64,000 bases of DNA from Anaerococcus sp. Marseille-P3625. GTDB taxonomy: Bacteria; Bacillota; Clostridia; Tissierellales; Peptoniphilaceae. The notes under the pieces are model-generated. The model was given only the letters and a program-made list of their open reading frames with translations. It searched no databases and had not been told where the DNA came from. The translations under genes were made by a program, and so were the position numbers. Of the stretch, positions 36,231 to 44,784 are shown in pieces (the first letter of the stretch is position 1; every line of letters starts with the position of its first letter). The stretch is taken from positions 397,262 through 461,261 of the forward strand of contig NZ_OCTP01000011.1 of the NCBI RefSeq assembly GCF_900232825.1, in the 5' to 3' direction.

Positions 36231-36343
36231 GAGAAAGTAAATTAATATAAAAATTTAAGACATCAAATAAATATTTATAATCAAAATAACTACCATAATA
36301 ATGATTATAAAAAATATTATTCCCAAGAGATGTTTCGACTACG
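36203..36343 (+). repeat. 141-bp exact direct repeat, right copy
   Basis: Identical to 34343-34483 (offset 1860 bp). Confidence 0.92.
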
Positions 36344-36384
36344 TGAATCTTCGATTCCCTCCGCTCAACATGCCAGGGGGGGGG
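36321..36384 (+). repeat. TCGACT-type palindromic repeat followed by a G9 tract
   Basis: ATGTT (36330-36334) and AACAT (36367-36371) flank TCGACT...CGCTC. Where other copies read GCCAGGTGG, this one runs into nine consecutive G (36376-36384) and TGGG. Confidence 0.8.
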
Positions 36385-36430
36385 TGGGAAAGACACTTAA
36401 TTTCCCAAAGATAATAAGTTTTTGGGCATT

Positions 36431-36459
36431 TTAAAAGAGATATTTTTCAATATCTCTCT
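36431..36459 (-). terminator. Terminator of the epimerase-like gene
   Basis: AGAGATAT (36436-36443) pairs with ATATCTCT (36450-36457); the minus-strand tract after it is TTTAAAAT. It lies just past the stop codon. Confidence 0.6.
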
Positions 36460-36462
36460 TTT

Positions 36463-37458
36463 CTAGTTATTTGCAAAGTGTATGGTTTCTTTTATTACTT
36501 GGTCTAGGTCTTCTTCTTTTACTCTTAGGTCTTTGTAGGCTGTTTGGCTGTCGATTTTTAATTCCCTGCAGTTGGCTCTTAGCATATTTATTTGGCGGAT
36601 GCCATGTTCTACGCCTTCGCTATCTGTGAGTTTTTCATCTTCTCTGTAGGCTTCTTCTAGGTCATCAAAGCTCATTACTTGAAGTTTGGTTATATCTTCT
36701 TGTCCTAATTCTTCTATGATTTTTTGGTAGAAGTCCTTGTGGGAAATGTATCCTGTTGCTAGTGGGTAGGCTTTTTTGTCTTCGCCATTTTCTAGGGCAG
36801 ATATTGCCGCTTGACCTACTTGATTTGCTGTTACTATTGACATCCCACCATTTGTTACTGGCATAAATTCCATATCTTTGATCATTTCTACATACATTTT
36901 ACAAACTGGAGTTTTGCCTTCCATGTAGCCAAATATATAAGGAAGTCTTAGAATTGATACTTTCATTGATCCATCGCCTTCATAGATTGCAATTTCTTCT
37001 TGCATGAGTCTTGTTTGCACGTAGGCTTCTTTGTGGTAGTTGTATTTTCTTAGTTCGAAGTCATTTTCTGCAAATTCTGATGTGTAAGAGCCGAATAATA
37101 CAAAGTTTTTAACTCCTGCTAGTTTTGCAAGTCTTGCAAATTTTTGAGTTGGCAAGACGTTTTTCTCGTAGAAAAATTTGCCTGCTGGTTTTTGTGGAAC
37201 AACTCTTTCGTCTACTCCACCAGCGTAGATAAAGCTATCGCAATCTTTTAGGATGTCAATTATTTCTTGATCTGATTTGCTAAATATGTTGTTTATAATA
37301 AATTCTACTTTGTCTTCTGCTTTAAATTTCAAATTTTCTGGCAAATCTACTATATCTACAGTTTTGACTTGGTAGCCTCTGTTTACTGCTTCTTTGATGG
37401 TGTGATAGCCTAGAAAACTTGCTCCACCTAGGATAAAAATTTTGTTGATTTTTTCCAT
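36463..37458 (-). CDS. NAD-dependent epimerase/dehydratase-family protein
   Basis: A 331-residue extended short-chain dehydrogenase/reductase fold. The N-terminal dinucleotide motif is GGASFLG (about 10-16). VLFGSYTSEF precedes the active-site region, where AYVQTRLMQEE places Tyr followed at +4 by Arg where the canonical YxxxK has Lys. Altered catalysis or a binding role is possible. It is co-directional with the DJ-1 gene 11 bp upstream and probably in the same operon. The substrate is unknown. Confidence 0.82.
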   Translation of the reverse strand: MEKINKIFILGGASFLGYHTIKEAVNRGYQVKTVDIVDLPENLKFKAEDKVEFIINNIFSKSDQEIIDILKDCDSFIYAGGVDERVVPQKPAGKFFYEKNVLPTQKFARLAKLAGVKNFVLFGSYTSEFAENDFELRKYNYHKEAYVQTRLMQEEIAIYEGDGSMKVSILRLPYIFGYMEGKTPVCKMYVEMIKDMEFMPVTNGGMSIVTANQVGQAAISALENGEDKKAYPLATGYISHKDFYQKIIEELGQEDITKLQVMSFDDLEEAYREDEKLTDSEGVEHGIRQINMLRANCRELKIDSQTAYKDLRVKEEDLDQVIKETIHFANN

Positions 37459-37469
37459 TTTTTTCTCCT

Positions 37470-38063
37470 TTAGCTTATATAGTCATAGCTGATTTTGTAA
37501 TAGGAATCTATTGCCTCTTGTTGGGTGCCTTTGAAAATTTCTTTTACTTTTTCTTTGCCTTTTAGAATTTCTATTAGTCTAAAAGCTAGGTAATTTGTAA
37601 GGGCAGCTCCTCTACTTGTTGTGATATTGCCATCTGTTACAAGTATTTGATCGTCAATATATTCTCCTATATTATCCAAGTCATCTTTAATTGTTGGAAA
37701 TGATGTGACTTTTTTATTTGCTAAAATTCCAGCCTTGTTTAGGACTATTGGCCCTGCACAAATTGCAGCTATTGTTTTATTTTCCCTATCAAATTCTTTG
37801 ATTATTTCTATTACTTTTTGGCAATCTCTAAGATTTTCTGCTCCCTTTGTGCCTCCTGGTATGTAAAGGCCTTGGTAGGAAGAAGTTTCTAGATCTTCTA
37901 GTTTTTTGTCAGCTTCTATAATAATATTTGACTTACTTGTTACTTTTAAACTATCTTTTATGCTTATTGTATCAACTTCTATCTCTGCTCTTTTTAGGTA
38001 ATCGATTACTGTTAGAGCCTCGACATCTTCAAATCCGTCAGCTAAAAATACCAAAAATTTCAT
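37470..38063 (-). CDS. DJ-1/PfpI family protein
   Basis: A 197-residue cytosolic protein with the DJ-1 fold: FLADGFEDVEALTVIDYLKRA at the N-terminus (active-site Glu in GFED), YIPGGTKGAENL, and the nucleophile elbow AAICAGPIVL (reactive Cys at about 103). Family members act in oxidative or glyoxal stress responses or as class I amidotransferase-like hydrolases; the exact role is open. It lies between the sortase genes and the epimerase-like gene. Confidence 0.9.
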   Translation of the reverse strand: MKFLVFLADGFEDVEALTVIDYLKRAEIEVDTISIKDSLKVTSKSNIIIEADKKLEDLETSSYQGLYIPGGTKGAENLRDCQKVIEIIKEFDRENKTIAAICAGPIVLNKAGILANKKVTSFPTIKDDLDNIGEYIDDQILVTDGNITTSRGAALTNYLAFRLIEILKGKEKVKEIFKGTQQEAIDSYYKISYDYIS

Positions 38064-38115
38064 AATAAATCTTCCTTTCTATTTAGCTTCAATTTACTTT
38101 ATATTTACCCAATAA

Positions 38116-39018
38116 TTAGTGTTTTTTGTATGATATTGTGTTTCTTATCCTATTTATAAATCTAATTAAAATTAGGATAAATAAAATTATCGCTATTATC
38201 GCAAGTATTAGGGTTATAATTCTTGTTGTTGTAACTGTCTTATCTACAGAAGCTTCTTCATTTTGACTTATTGGCAAGTCTTTGGATGGAAGGGTGAATT
38301 CTTCTGCAATTTCCTTTGTTTCTTCATCTCTGATACAATTTACCAAAAGTCTGTTTGGTCTTGGTGGCAAAAATGGACTACAAGTTAGTAGTGTTAGCAT
38401 ATCTTCATCTTCCCTAGGCTTTAGCTTATTCCAATCGTAAGGGCCTATGACTTCTTTGTCAGAAACCACATAGCGCATGGTCCTATCAGCTCTTTGTACA
38501 TAAACATAGTCGCCTGCCTCTAGTTGGTCTAGGTATAAAAATATGGTATCGCCCCAATAACCTCTGTGGCCTGCTATAACTGATCTAGTGTTTGCCCCGC
38601 CAATTGGAATTGATGTTCCATCAACTTGAGCAACGCCAATTGCCAAATGGTGGTTATTTGCATCTAAATAAATTGGCAAGTTTTTGTCAAGTTTTGGGAT
38701 TAGCAGGTAGGCAAAAGGAGTATCGGTGTTTTTGAAATCTACGTAATTTGTTTGATATTCATCGGCTGTAAAAGGATCTATTACCGACAAATCAGAATTT
38801 CTAACTACCTCGTTGTATTTTTCTGCATTTTCATTTTCTGCTTTTATTTGATCAGCTGGTCTTTGTTTTTCTTTTTCTATAAATTCTTGATCAGCTTTAA
38901 AAGCCTTGTAATCATTTATGGATCTTCTGGTCAAAGGAATACTAACAAATAGTAGGCCTATAAGAATTAGCAAGTATCCTATGATGCTAGTTTTTGATAG
39001 AATTAATTTCTTCTTCAA
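38116..39018 (-). CDS. Class C (pilin) sortase 1
   Basis: A 300-residue membrane-bound transpeptidase with N- and C-terminal membrane helices. The catalytic triad is visible as His151 (AGHRG), Cys213 (TLLTCSP) and Arg223. The lid motif Asp81-Pro82-Phe83 marks it as a pilus-polymerising class C enzyme. It is the most divergent of the three: SPFLPPRPNRLLVNC replaces the TPxMINxHRLxVRG of the others. It overlaps the preceding sortase gene by 32 bp. Last gene of the pilus operon. Confidence 0.93.
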   Translation of the reverse strand: MKKKLILSKTSIIGYLLILIGLLFVSIPLTRRSINDYKAFKADQEFIEKEKQRPADQIKAENENAEKYNEVVRNSDLSVIDPFTADEYQTNYVDFKNTDTPFAYLLIPKLDKNLPIYLDANNHHLAIGVAQVDGTSIPIGGANTRSVIAGHRGYWGDTIFLYLDQLEAGDYVYVQRADRTMRYVVSDKEVIGPYDWNKLKPREDEDMLTLLTCSPFLPPRPNRLLVNCIRDEETKEIAEEFTLPSKDLPISQNEEASVDKTVTTTRIITLILAIIAIILFILILIRFINRIRNTISYKKH

Positions 39019-39868
39019 TGATTTCTACCTCCTTTGAAATTTCCTTGGTTTTTTTGCTTTCTCTAATTACAATGATTAGCAAAAATCCTATTAATGGCAA
39101 CATAATCAAAAATAATTGGAAAAAGTCTGGCTTTAGTCTTGGTGTATTTGCAACACCATCATCTATGGCTTGTTGATAATCTATCCTATGACCTCTTACC
39201 AAAAGTCTGTGGGAATTGATCATATAAGGTGTACAAGTTAGTAAAGTTGCGTAATCGTGACCATCTACTACCAAAACCGGATCAAAGTTTGATGGTTCTA
39301 CAACTTGAATTTTATCGATTTTATAGGCAAGAGTTTTTTCTATATTGTGAATATAAAAAATATCTCCTTCTCTAAGATCATCTAGATTTCTAAATAATTT
39401 GGCATTTGGCAAACCTCTGTGGGCGGTGATTACAGCGTGAGTTGAAACTCCACCAATCGGTAAGCTCGTTCCCTCCAAGTGGCCTGCACCTTTTTCCAAA
39501 ACTTCGTCAGTTGTTCCAGCATAAATTGGCAAATCTTGTCTGATTTTTGGAATTTCAACGTGGCCTATCATCTCATTTACTTCAAGCATTCTTGCATATT
39601 CAGCTCTTCCTGCTTTTTCTTCTTCAGTAAAAGGATCTGCAAGTCTTGATGGATCTAGGGTATGGTTATAAGCTCTTGCCAAGGCTATACGTCTTTTGAT
39701 ATCTTCTTTGTCAATTTCGTCAGTTTTTTTGACAAATTCTATAACTTCATTATTTGCTTCTATCTCATAATATTTTTGACTTATCATTGGATAAGAGAAT
39801 ATTCCAAGCCCTAAAAGAAAGACTAGAATGAAGGGCAAGTTTCTCTTGAAGTTATCTAGCCTATTCAT
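38987..39868 (-). CDS. Class C (pilin) sortase 2
   Basis: A 293-residue enzyme with catalytic His150 (TAHRG), Cys212 (TLLTCTP) and Arg221, lid Asp78-Pro79-Phe80 and both terminal membrane anchors. It closely resembles sortase 3 encoded just upstream, pointing to a local duplication. It overlaps its neighbours on both sides (8 and 32 bp), so the three sortases are translationally coupled. It joins pilin subunits by isopeptide bonds or helps attach accessory pilins. Confidence 0.95.
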   Translation of the reverse strand: MNRLDNFKRNLPFILVFLLGLGIFSYPMISQKYYEIEANNEVIEFVKKTDEIDKEDIKRRIALARAYNHTLDPSRLADPFTEEEKAGRAEYARMLEVNEMIGHVEIPKIRQDLPIYAGTTDEVLEKGAGHLEGTSLPIGGVSTHAVITAHRGLPNAKLFRNLDDLREGDIFYIHNIEKTLAYKIDKIQVVEPSNFDPVLVVDGHDYATLLTCTPYMINSHRLLVRGHRIDYQQAIDDGVANTPRLKPDFFQLFLIMLPLIGFLLIIVIRESKKTKEISKEVEIIEEEINSIKN

Positions 39869-40889
39869 CGCTATTTCCTTCTTCGCTTATATTTGGATAA
39901 TAGTTATCGTTAGTATTGCCCATTTGCTCAAAGATATCTACTTTTTTCTTATTTATCCTAAAAGGACTTCCCTTTAGTAAATTTTTGATATTATCCTGTT
40001 CTTTTTTAACTTCTTCAAGTCTTTTATAATAGTCTTTATTTTCTCGTCTTAGTCGTAAAAGTCTAAAAATTAGTAGGAAAATTAATAATAAGGCTACGAA
40101 AAATAATATTCTAAATATCCAGTTAGTCTTGTTGGTCTTGATCAATTCTTCATCAACTGCCGCAACATAAGGCACTCTGTGACCTCTTACTATAAGTCTG
40201 TGAGTGTTAATCATTATCGGTGTACAAGTAAGAAGTGTTACATAATCATGGCCTGGAGCTACCATCAAATCTTTAAAGTTACTTGGCTCAATAACTTTTA
40301 TCTGGTCGACTTGATAGGCTAAAACTCCCTCGATATTGTGTACATAAAATTTATCGCCTATTTCAAGCTCGTTTAGATGGGTAAAAAGTGTCGCTTCTGG
40401 AAGTCCAGAATGGGCTGTCAAAACTGCATGCGTTGAGTTTCCTCCAACTGGCAAACTTGTTCCTTCTAGATGGCCTACTCCTTTTTGCAAAATGTCTTCG
40501 CTTGTTCCTGCATAGATTGGCAAATCTTGGTTAATCTTTGGAACTTCAACGTGGCCAATCATTTCTTCAACTTCAAGCATACGAGCGTATTCTTTTCTGC
40601 CTTCTTCTCTTTTTTTCTTGCTGTAAGGATCATCTGCTATGGCGCCTGTTAGAGAATCGTTGTAGGCACGTGCCAAATCAATTCTTCTTTTGATATCTTC
40701 AGAATCCAAACTATCCGTTCCAGTCTTAAAAGTTGTGACCTGTTCGTTTGATTCGATTCGATAATACATACGGTTTATCAAAGGATAAAGCATTACCAAA
40801 AGTCCTATAAGAAAGACAATTCTCCAAAACCACTTGGATTTTTTGTTATTTTTATTAGATTTTCCTTTTTTATTTTTCTTAAAAGACAT
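39861..40889 (-). CDS. Class C (pilin) sortase 3
   Basis: A 342-residue enzyme with a Lys/Asn-rich cytoplasmic N-terminus, one membrane helix, lid Asp87-Pro88-Tyr89, His160 (TAHSG), Cys222 (TLLTCTP), Arg231, a C-terminal membrane helix and a long charged tail (about 280-342) that the others lack. It is the first sortase after the pilin gene, separated from it by 211 bp that contain a strong hairpin. Confidence 0.95.
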   Translation of the reverse strand: MSFKKNKKGKSNKNNKKSKWFWRIVFLIGLLVMLYPLINRMYYRIESNEQVTTFKTGTDSLDSEDIKRRIDLARAYNDSLTGAIADDPYSKKKREEGRKEYARMLEVEEMIGHVEVPKINQDLPIYAGTSEDILQKGVGHLEGTSLPVGGNSTHAVLTAHSGLPEATLFTHLNELEIGDKFYVHNIEGVLAYQVDQIKVIEPSNFKDLMVAPGHDYVTLLTCTPIMINTHRLIVRGHRVPYVAAVDEELIKTNKTNWIFRILFFVALLLIFLLIFRLLRLRRENKDYYKRLEEVKKEQDNIKNLLKGSPFRINKKKVDIFEQMGNTNDNYYPNISEEGNSDE

Positions 40890-41007
40890 ATTAATCTCAT
40901 TTTCATTAAAAAAAGGTGCTTGCCTAAGTTCTTGCCAAGATATTGGTAATGAACTTTTGGCTCACACTTTTATTAGTTATAAATATATTTATTTTAGTAA
41001 TAAGATG

Positions 41008-41036
41008 GGAGAATAGGAAAGATTTGCCTATTCTCC
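41008..41036 (-). promoter_or_regulatory. Intercistronic hairpin between pilin and sortases
   Basis: GGAGAATAGG (41008-41017) and CCTATTCTCC (41027-41036) form a perfect 10-bp stem with a 9-base loop. The minus-strand tail (CATCTTATTAC) is a poor U-tract, so it may be a partial terminator or a processing/stability element that keeps pilin output above sortase output. The plus-strand tail is T-rich. Confidence 0.65.
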
Positions 41037-41100
41037 TTTTCTTGTTTTTAACTTAACTATCTATAGCTAAAGTAATTTTTAAGTATAAAATTTTTAAATT

Positions 41101-43215
41101 TTATGCTATTATTCTTTGAGCTTTTTCAGATTTTCTTACTAAAAATGTTCCAGAAAGAATCATAGTTATTCCAAGAGCCATAAAGATTACTATTCTGATA
41201 TCTCCAGTTTTTACAAGTGGACCTCTAGGGATTGTTGGAGTGTCAGTTGGAACGTAATATGTTTTCTTTGGCACATTTGGAGTTGTTGTTGTAACAACTG
41301 GTGGAACTATTTGTCTGGTTGATTTTTTATTTTCAATCATTATAGCTGCTTTTTGATAGCTTGTTGATGTAACTAAAAAATCAATTGGTTTTGTATCTAA
41401 GATATAACCTTCTGGAGCAGCTGTTTCACGAAGTCTATATCTGCCAAATGGCAAATCTCTAACTTCAAACTCGCCATTTTCTCCACTTTTTACTGTAACT
41501 CTTACTTTTTTGTCATCTTTTGTTATTTCATAAGGACTTTCTTTGCCATCTTTGTCCAAAACATAGAGATCGAAGATTGCATTTTTAAGTCTATTTTTAT
41601 CTTTGGTGTTATCAACTTTTACAAATCTAAAGCCACCCTTATCTTCTTTTGGTGGATTAGGCTTATCAGGAGTATTTTTTACTATTACTGCTTTTGTTTC
41701 TCTATTTAGTTTATCTGAAGTCTTTCCGTTATTTTCTTCTACTTTTGTATAACCAGTTTTTACTATATTTTCTTTAAAATAATACTCGCCTTCAGGAAGA
41801 TTATTTACATAAATCTTACCCTCTTTGTTGGTGTATAATTGGGATTCTTTGGCGTCTTTTTCGTATTTGTAAGATCCATTTTCACCATTTACCAAAACCA
41901 ATTCGTCTTTTTTTCCATCGGCAGCTTTTCTATATAATTGGAAACCCACCTTATCTATCGGTTTTTGGCTTATGCTATCGATTTTTGTTAGGACTATATT
42001 TAATTTGTCTTTGGAGTTTTTAACTGTTACTGTGTCATTAAGCTTAACTAAAAAATCTTCATCAGTTCTTTTTAAATATCCCTCTAAGGTCTTTACTTCT
42101 TTAAAGACATAGCTTGCATCTTTTGGTAATTCTGGCAAGTTATTGATTATGATTTTACCATTTTCGTCAGTTTTATAATCATAGATAACTTTAGGATCAG
42201 CATTTGTCACTTTGCCATCTTTTAATTCACTTAAAATTATTTGGTCATCTTTGATTCCAACTTTTTGTGTAAGTTTATCGCCTACTTTTGTATATAGGTT
42301 AAATATTACACCAGCAAGACTCTTATTACTATCATCGACTTTGTGAAGACCAATGAAATTTTCCTTAGAGTTTATTACAGTTTGCAAATTAGTTTCTCTG
42401 TAATTGTAAGTAAATTCTTCTTTGTCTTTATCTTTATCAGAAAGTTTATAACCCTCTAAAGTTTGAATTTCTCTAAAGTGATATTTGCCCAAAGGAAGAT
42501 TAATAATTTCTATTAAACCAGCTTTGTCTGTGACAAGCTCAACATTGCCTTTTTCTTGGTCATATTGGTATTTGCCTGAGCTATCTTTGGTGAATTTAAG
42601 AGCTTCGCCTTTTTCATCTATCAAATTAAATTTAACGCTTTCAAGGCTTATTTCTTTGCCATTTTTGTCTTTTTCGGCTGCAATTTTATGAAGTTTTAGA
42701 GATTTTGGCTCATCTAATTTATCTTCTATTGTTGCTATCTCGCTTACATCTTGGTCAGCATACCAAGCTATGGTTATTGCCCTATATTGATGAGCATTAG
42801 AAGATTCTTCTGTTTCTTTGAATATGTAGGTTCCAGTTGGAATGCCTCTTAATTTTATAAGATCATAATCTTTGTCATCTTTTTTTGCTAGCTCAGATTT
42901 TGGAGAAAGTTTTCCCTCTCCTAAATTTTCCTTATCCTTGATATCTTTAAAAGATAATTTGTCAAATTTCTTGTAAGCTTCGATAAGTTCTTGGTCGGAT
43001 AATCTCTTGTCAGATATTTTTATATATCTAAACTGACGAGGCTTTGAGCTTTCTTTGTTATCTTCACCTTTTCTAGGGATCCATATATCGAGGTTACCAA
43101 AAGTATTGCTAGCTGCTTTTTCTTCTGCAAAGGATTTTGGCAAGTTAACAAAACCTAAGATCATAAATAGACTTAGAAAAAGAGTAAAGATTTTTAATTT
43201 ACTTCTCTTTAGCAT
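41101..43215 (-). CDS. SpaA-type isopeptide-forming pilin / surface protein
   Basis: About 704 residues. A signal peptide ends KSFAEE. An N-terminal domain (about 30-170) is followed by four CnaB/SpaA-like domains, each ending in a Glu-containing strand that matches isopeptide-forming Glu sites (FREIQTLEGY, FKEVKTLEGY, FKENIVKTGY, LRETAAPEGY). The C-terminus has a Thr/Pro stretch, sorting signal LVKTG, a hydrophobic helix and a basic tail. ATG at 43215 follows TAGGAG, unlike the GTG five codons upstream. It is the only pilin-like gene beside three class C sortases, so it is probably the main shaft subunit. Confidence 0.92.
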   Translation of the reverse strand: MLKRSKLKIFTLFLSLFMILGFVNLPKSFAEEKAASNTFGNLDIWIPRKGEDNKESSKPRQFRYIKISDKRLSDQELIEAYKKFDKLSFKDIKDKENLGEGKLSPKSELAKKDDKDYDLIKLRGIPTGTYIFKETEESSNAHQYRAITIAWYADQDVSEIATIEDKLDEPKSLKLHKIAAEKDKNGKEISLESVKFNLIDEKGEALKFTKDSSGKYQYDQEKGNVELVTDKAGLIEIINLPLGKYHFREIQTLEGYKLSDKDKDKEEFTYNYRETNLQTVINSKENFIGLHKVDDSNKSLAGVIFNLYTKVGDKLTQKVGIKDDQIILSELKDGKVTNADPKVIYDYKTDENGKIIINNLPELPKDASYVFKEVKTLEGYLKRTDEDFLVKLNDTVTVKNSKDKLNIVLTKIDSISQKPIDKVGFQLYRKAADGKKDELVLVNGENGSYKYEKDAKESQLYTNKEGKIYVNNLPEGEYYFKENIVKTGYTKVEENNGKTSDKLNRETKAVIVKNTPDKPNPPKEDKGGFRFVKVDNTKDKNRLKNAIFDLYVLDKDGKESPYEITKDDKKVRVTVKSGENGEFEVRDLPFGRYRLRETAAPEGYILDTKPIDFLVTSTSYQKAAIMIENKKSTRQIVPPVVTTTTPNVPKKTYYVPTDTPTIPRGPLVKTGDIRIVIFMALGITMILSGTFLVRKSEKAQRIIA

Positions 43216-43378
43216 AATAACTCCTAACACAAAAATATTTTATGAATAAAGTATAGATAAATAGTTATACGTTTTCACTTATATTATATCTTAAAATCAT
43301 AAATGATACAATGAAAACATGGCATTTTTTAGCTTTTTTATCACAAAATGACTAAATATAAAAATTTATTAGATTTTT
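43216..43378. other. Upstream region of the pilin gene
   Basis: AT-rich, presumably with the pilin promoter. No strong -35/-10 pair or repeat stands out. Confidence 0.4.
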
Positions 43379-43891
43379 TTATTTGTTTGAAATTTTATTA
43401 ACTATTCCTACTATGCCGAGGCTTAAGAAAACTCCCAAAGCTAATCTCTTATAAGGAAAATCGCACTTATTGCTCTTATTTTTATAATAATTTTTTATTG
43501 AAAGACTTCTTATTACCATTGTCGCCCTAGGATTTGTTTTTATATTATATTTTTCAACAATAAAAGGAGTGTTTGAATAGAAAATATTTTGTAATTCATA
43601 GTCGGGATTAGTCTTTTTTTGAAAGTTCTTTAAAGTTTGATTCTTGTAAGATTTATTAATATAATGATTTTTTTCAAAAATTTCTTCAAGCTCTTCTTCA
43701 TTGGAAAATTTTTCTTTAGAAATGTTTTTTTCTACGGTGGATTCTGAATTTTTGGAGGTTTTTTTAAGCCTATCTTTTATTTGAGCAATATCGCTTGTTT
43801 GATATTTTTTATTTCCAAAGCCAAAAGATTGGTATAATTCTTCGCCTCTTTTTATTTTTGCACTTGAATTTTTTTTCTTATTATCAGTCAA
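43379..43891 (-). CDS. Hypothetical tail-anchored protein
   Basis: A 170-residue, Lys/Asn-rich protein, hydrophilic for about 145 residues (one stretch of Glu, about 65-75) and ending in a single hydrophobic segment (LALGVFLSLGIVGIV) plus NKISNK. It looks like a cytoplasmic protein held by a C-terminal anchor. I recognise no family. It lies just upstream of the pilin gene on the same strand. The start has AAGGAGG. Confidence 0.65.
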   Translation of the reverse strand: MTDNKKKNSSAKIKRGEELYQSFGFGNKKYQTSDIAQIKDRLKKTSKNSESTVEKNISKEKFSNEEELEEIFEKNHYINKSYKNQTLKNFQKKTNPDYELQNIFYSNTPFIVEKYNIKTNPRATMVIRSLSIKNYYKNKSNKCDFPYKRLALGVFLSLGIVGIVNKISNK

Positions 43892-43940
43892 AACATCCTC
43901 CTTGATTTTATTATTTTATTTATACCCAAAACATGCGATT

Positions 43941-43970
43941 TTTGATAAAAAAAGACCACTTATAGTGGCC
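43941..43970 (-). terminator. Terminator of the alpha/beta hydrolase gene
   Basis: CCACT (43956-43960) pairs with AGTGG (43964-43968); on the minus strand TTTTTTTATC follows. Confidence 0.7.
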
Positions 43971-43973
43971 ACT

Positions 43974-44780
43974 TTAGTTATTTTCAAAAAATTTATACAT
44001 TTTTTCAAATATTATCTGCCTATGATCATAATTGGTAAAGGAATGGTCGGCTCCTTCTATTTGCTCATAGCTAGCATTTGGATAGGCTTCTTTTAGTTTG
44101 ATATTTGCATCGTTAAAGACTAGTTCATCTTTTGTTCCTCTAAGGATTAGAACATTGCCCTCGTATTTACTTGCTTTGGCGTAGATATTTATCGGCAAAA
44201 ATTCCAACCAAAACTTGACAGAAAGTTTTTCTCCGCCTATATCCATCTCTTTATGGTCTTTGATTAATTTGATAATTGATGCATTACTTGTATCTTTGTC
44301 TATTTCAAATACGCTTGCTTTCATCACTTCTAAGAAATCAAGGTTGTTCATATCGCTTGCTGGGGCAAGAAGAGCCATAGCTTTGGGATTTACTTCTGAG
44401 GCTATAAGAGTTGCTATTACTCCACCAAGTGAATGGCCTATTAGATAAATTCTATCATTATCTACATAAGCTCGCGTTTTGGTAAAATTATAAATCATAA
44501 TCGCTTCTTCTTTTTCACGATTTACCGTCATATCGTAAAAATCTCCGTCTGATTCGTTGGTGCCGGAAAAATCAAATCTTACTACCACATAGCCTTTGGA
44601 AGTTAATTGTTTGGCATTTTGGATCCTCATCCAAGTTCTGCCATCTCTATTTCCACCAAAACCATGATACATAATAACTGTTGGATATTTTTTATCGGTA
44701 TCAAAATCATCTGGGGTATTTACAACTCCTCTTAGGATAATTCCATCTTTTTTGCTAATTTGCTTATAATAATATTTCAT
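43974..44780 (-). CDS. Alpha/beta hydrolase (serine esterase-like)
   Basis: A 268-residue cytosolic hydrolase: YHGFGGNRDGRTW (oxyanion region, about 38-50), nucleophile elbow GHSLGG (Ser about 116), an acidic residue in GTKDELVF and the catalytic His in GADHSFTN (about 248). It resembles the BAAT/YqkD-like hydrolases with no signal peptide. It lies 4 bp downstream of the flavoprotein gene and likely shares its transcript. Substrate unknown. Confidence 0.88.
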   Translation of the reverse strand: MKYYYKQISKKDGIILRGVVNTPDDFDTDKKYPTVIMYHGFGGNRDGRTWMRIQNAKQLTSKGYVVVRFDFSGTNESDGDFYDMTVNREKEEAIMIYNFTKTRAYVDNDRIYLIGHSLGGVIATLIASEVNPKAMALLAPASDMNNLDFLEVMKASVFEIDKDTSNASIIKLIKDHKEMDIGGEKLSVKFWLEFLPINIYAKASKYEGNVLILRGTKDELVFNDANIKLKEAYPNASYEQIEGADHSFTNYDHRQIIFEKMYKFFENN

Positions 44781-44784
44781 TTTT

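Noticed and set aside
25741-36384. CRISPR array
   Set aside because: The repeats are long, irregularly spaced, occur in both orientations and have no uniform unique spacers; no cas gene is present.
25741-36384. Insertion sequence with its own transposase
   Set aside because: No DDE, HUH or serine/tyrosine recombinase frame was found between the inverted ends.
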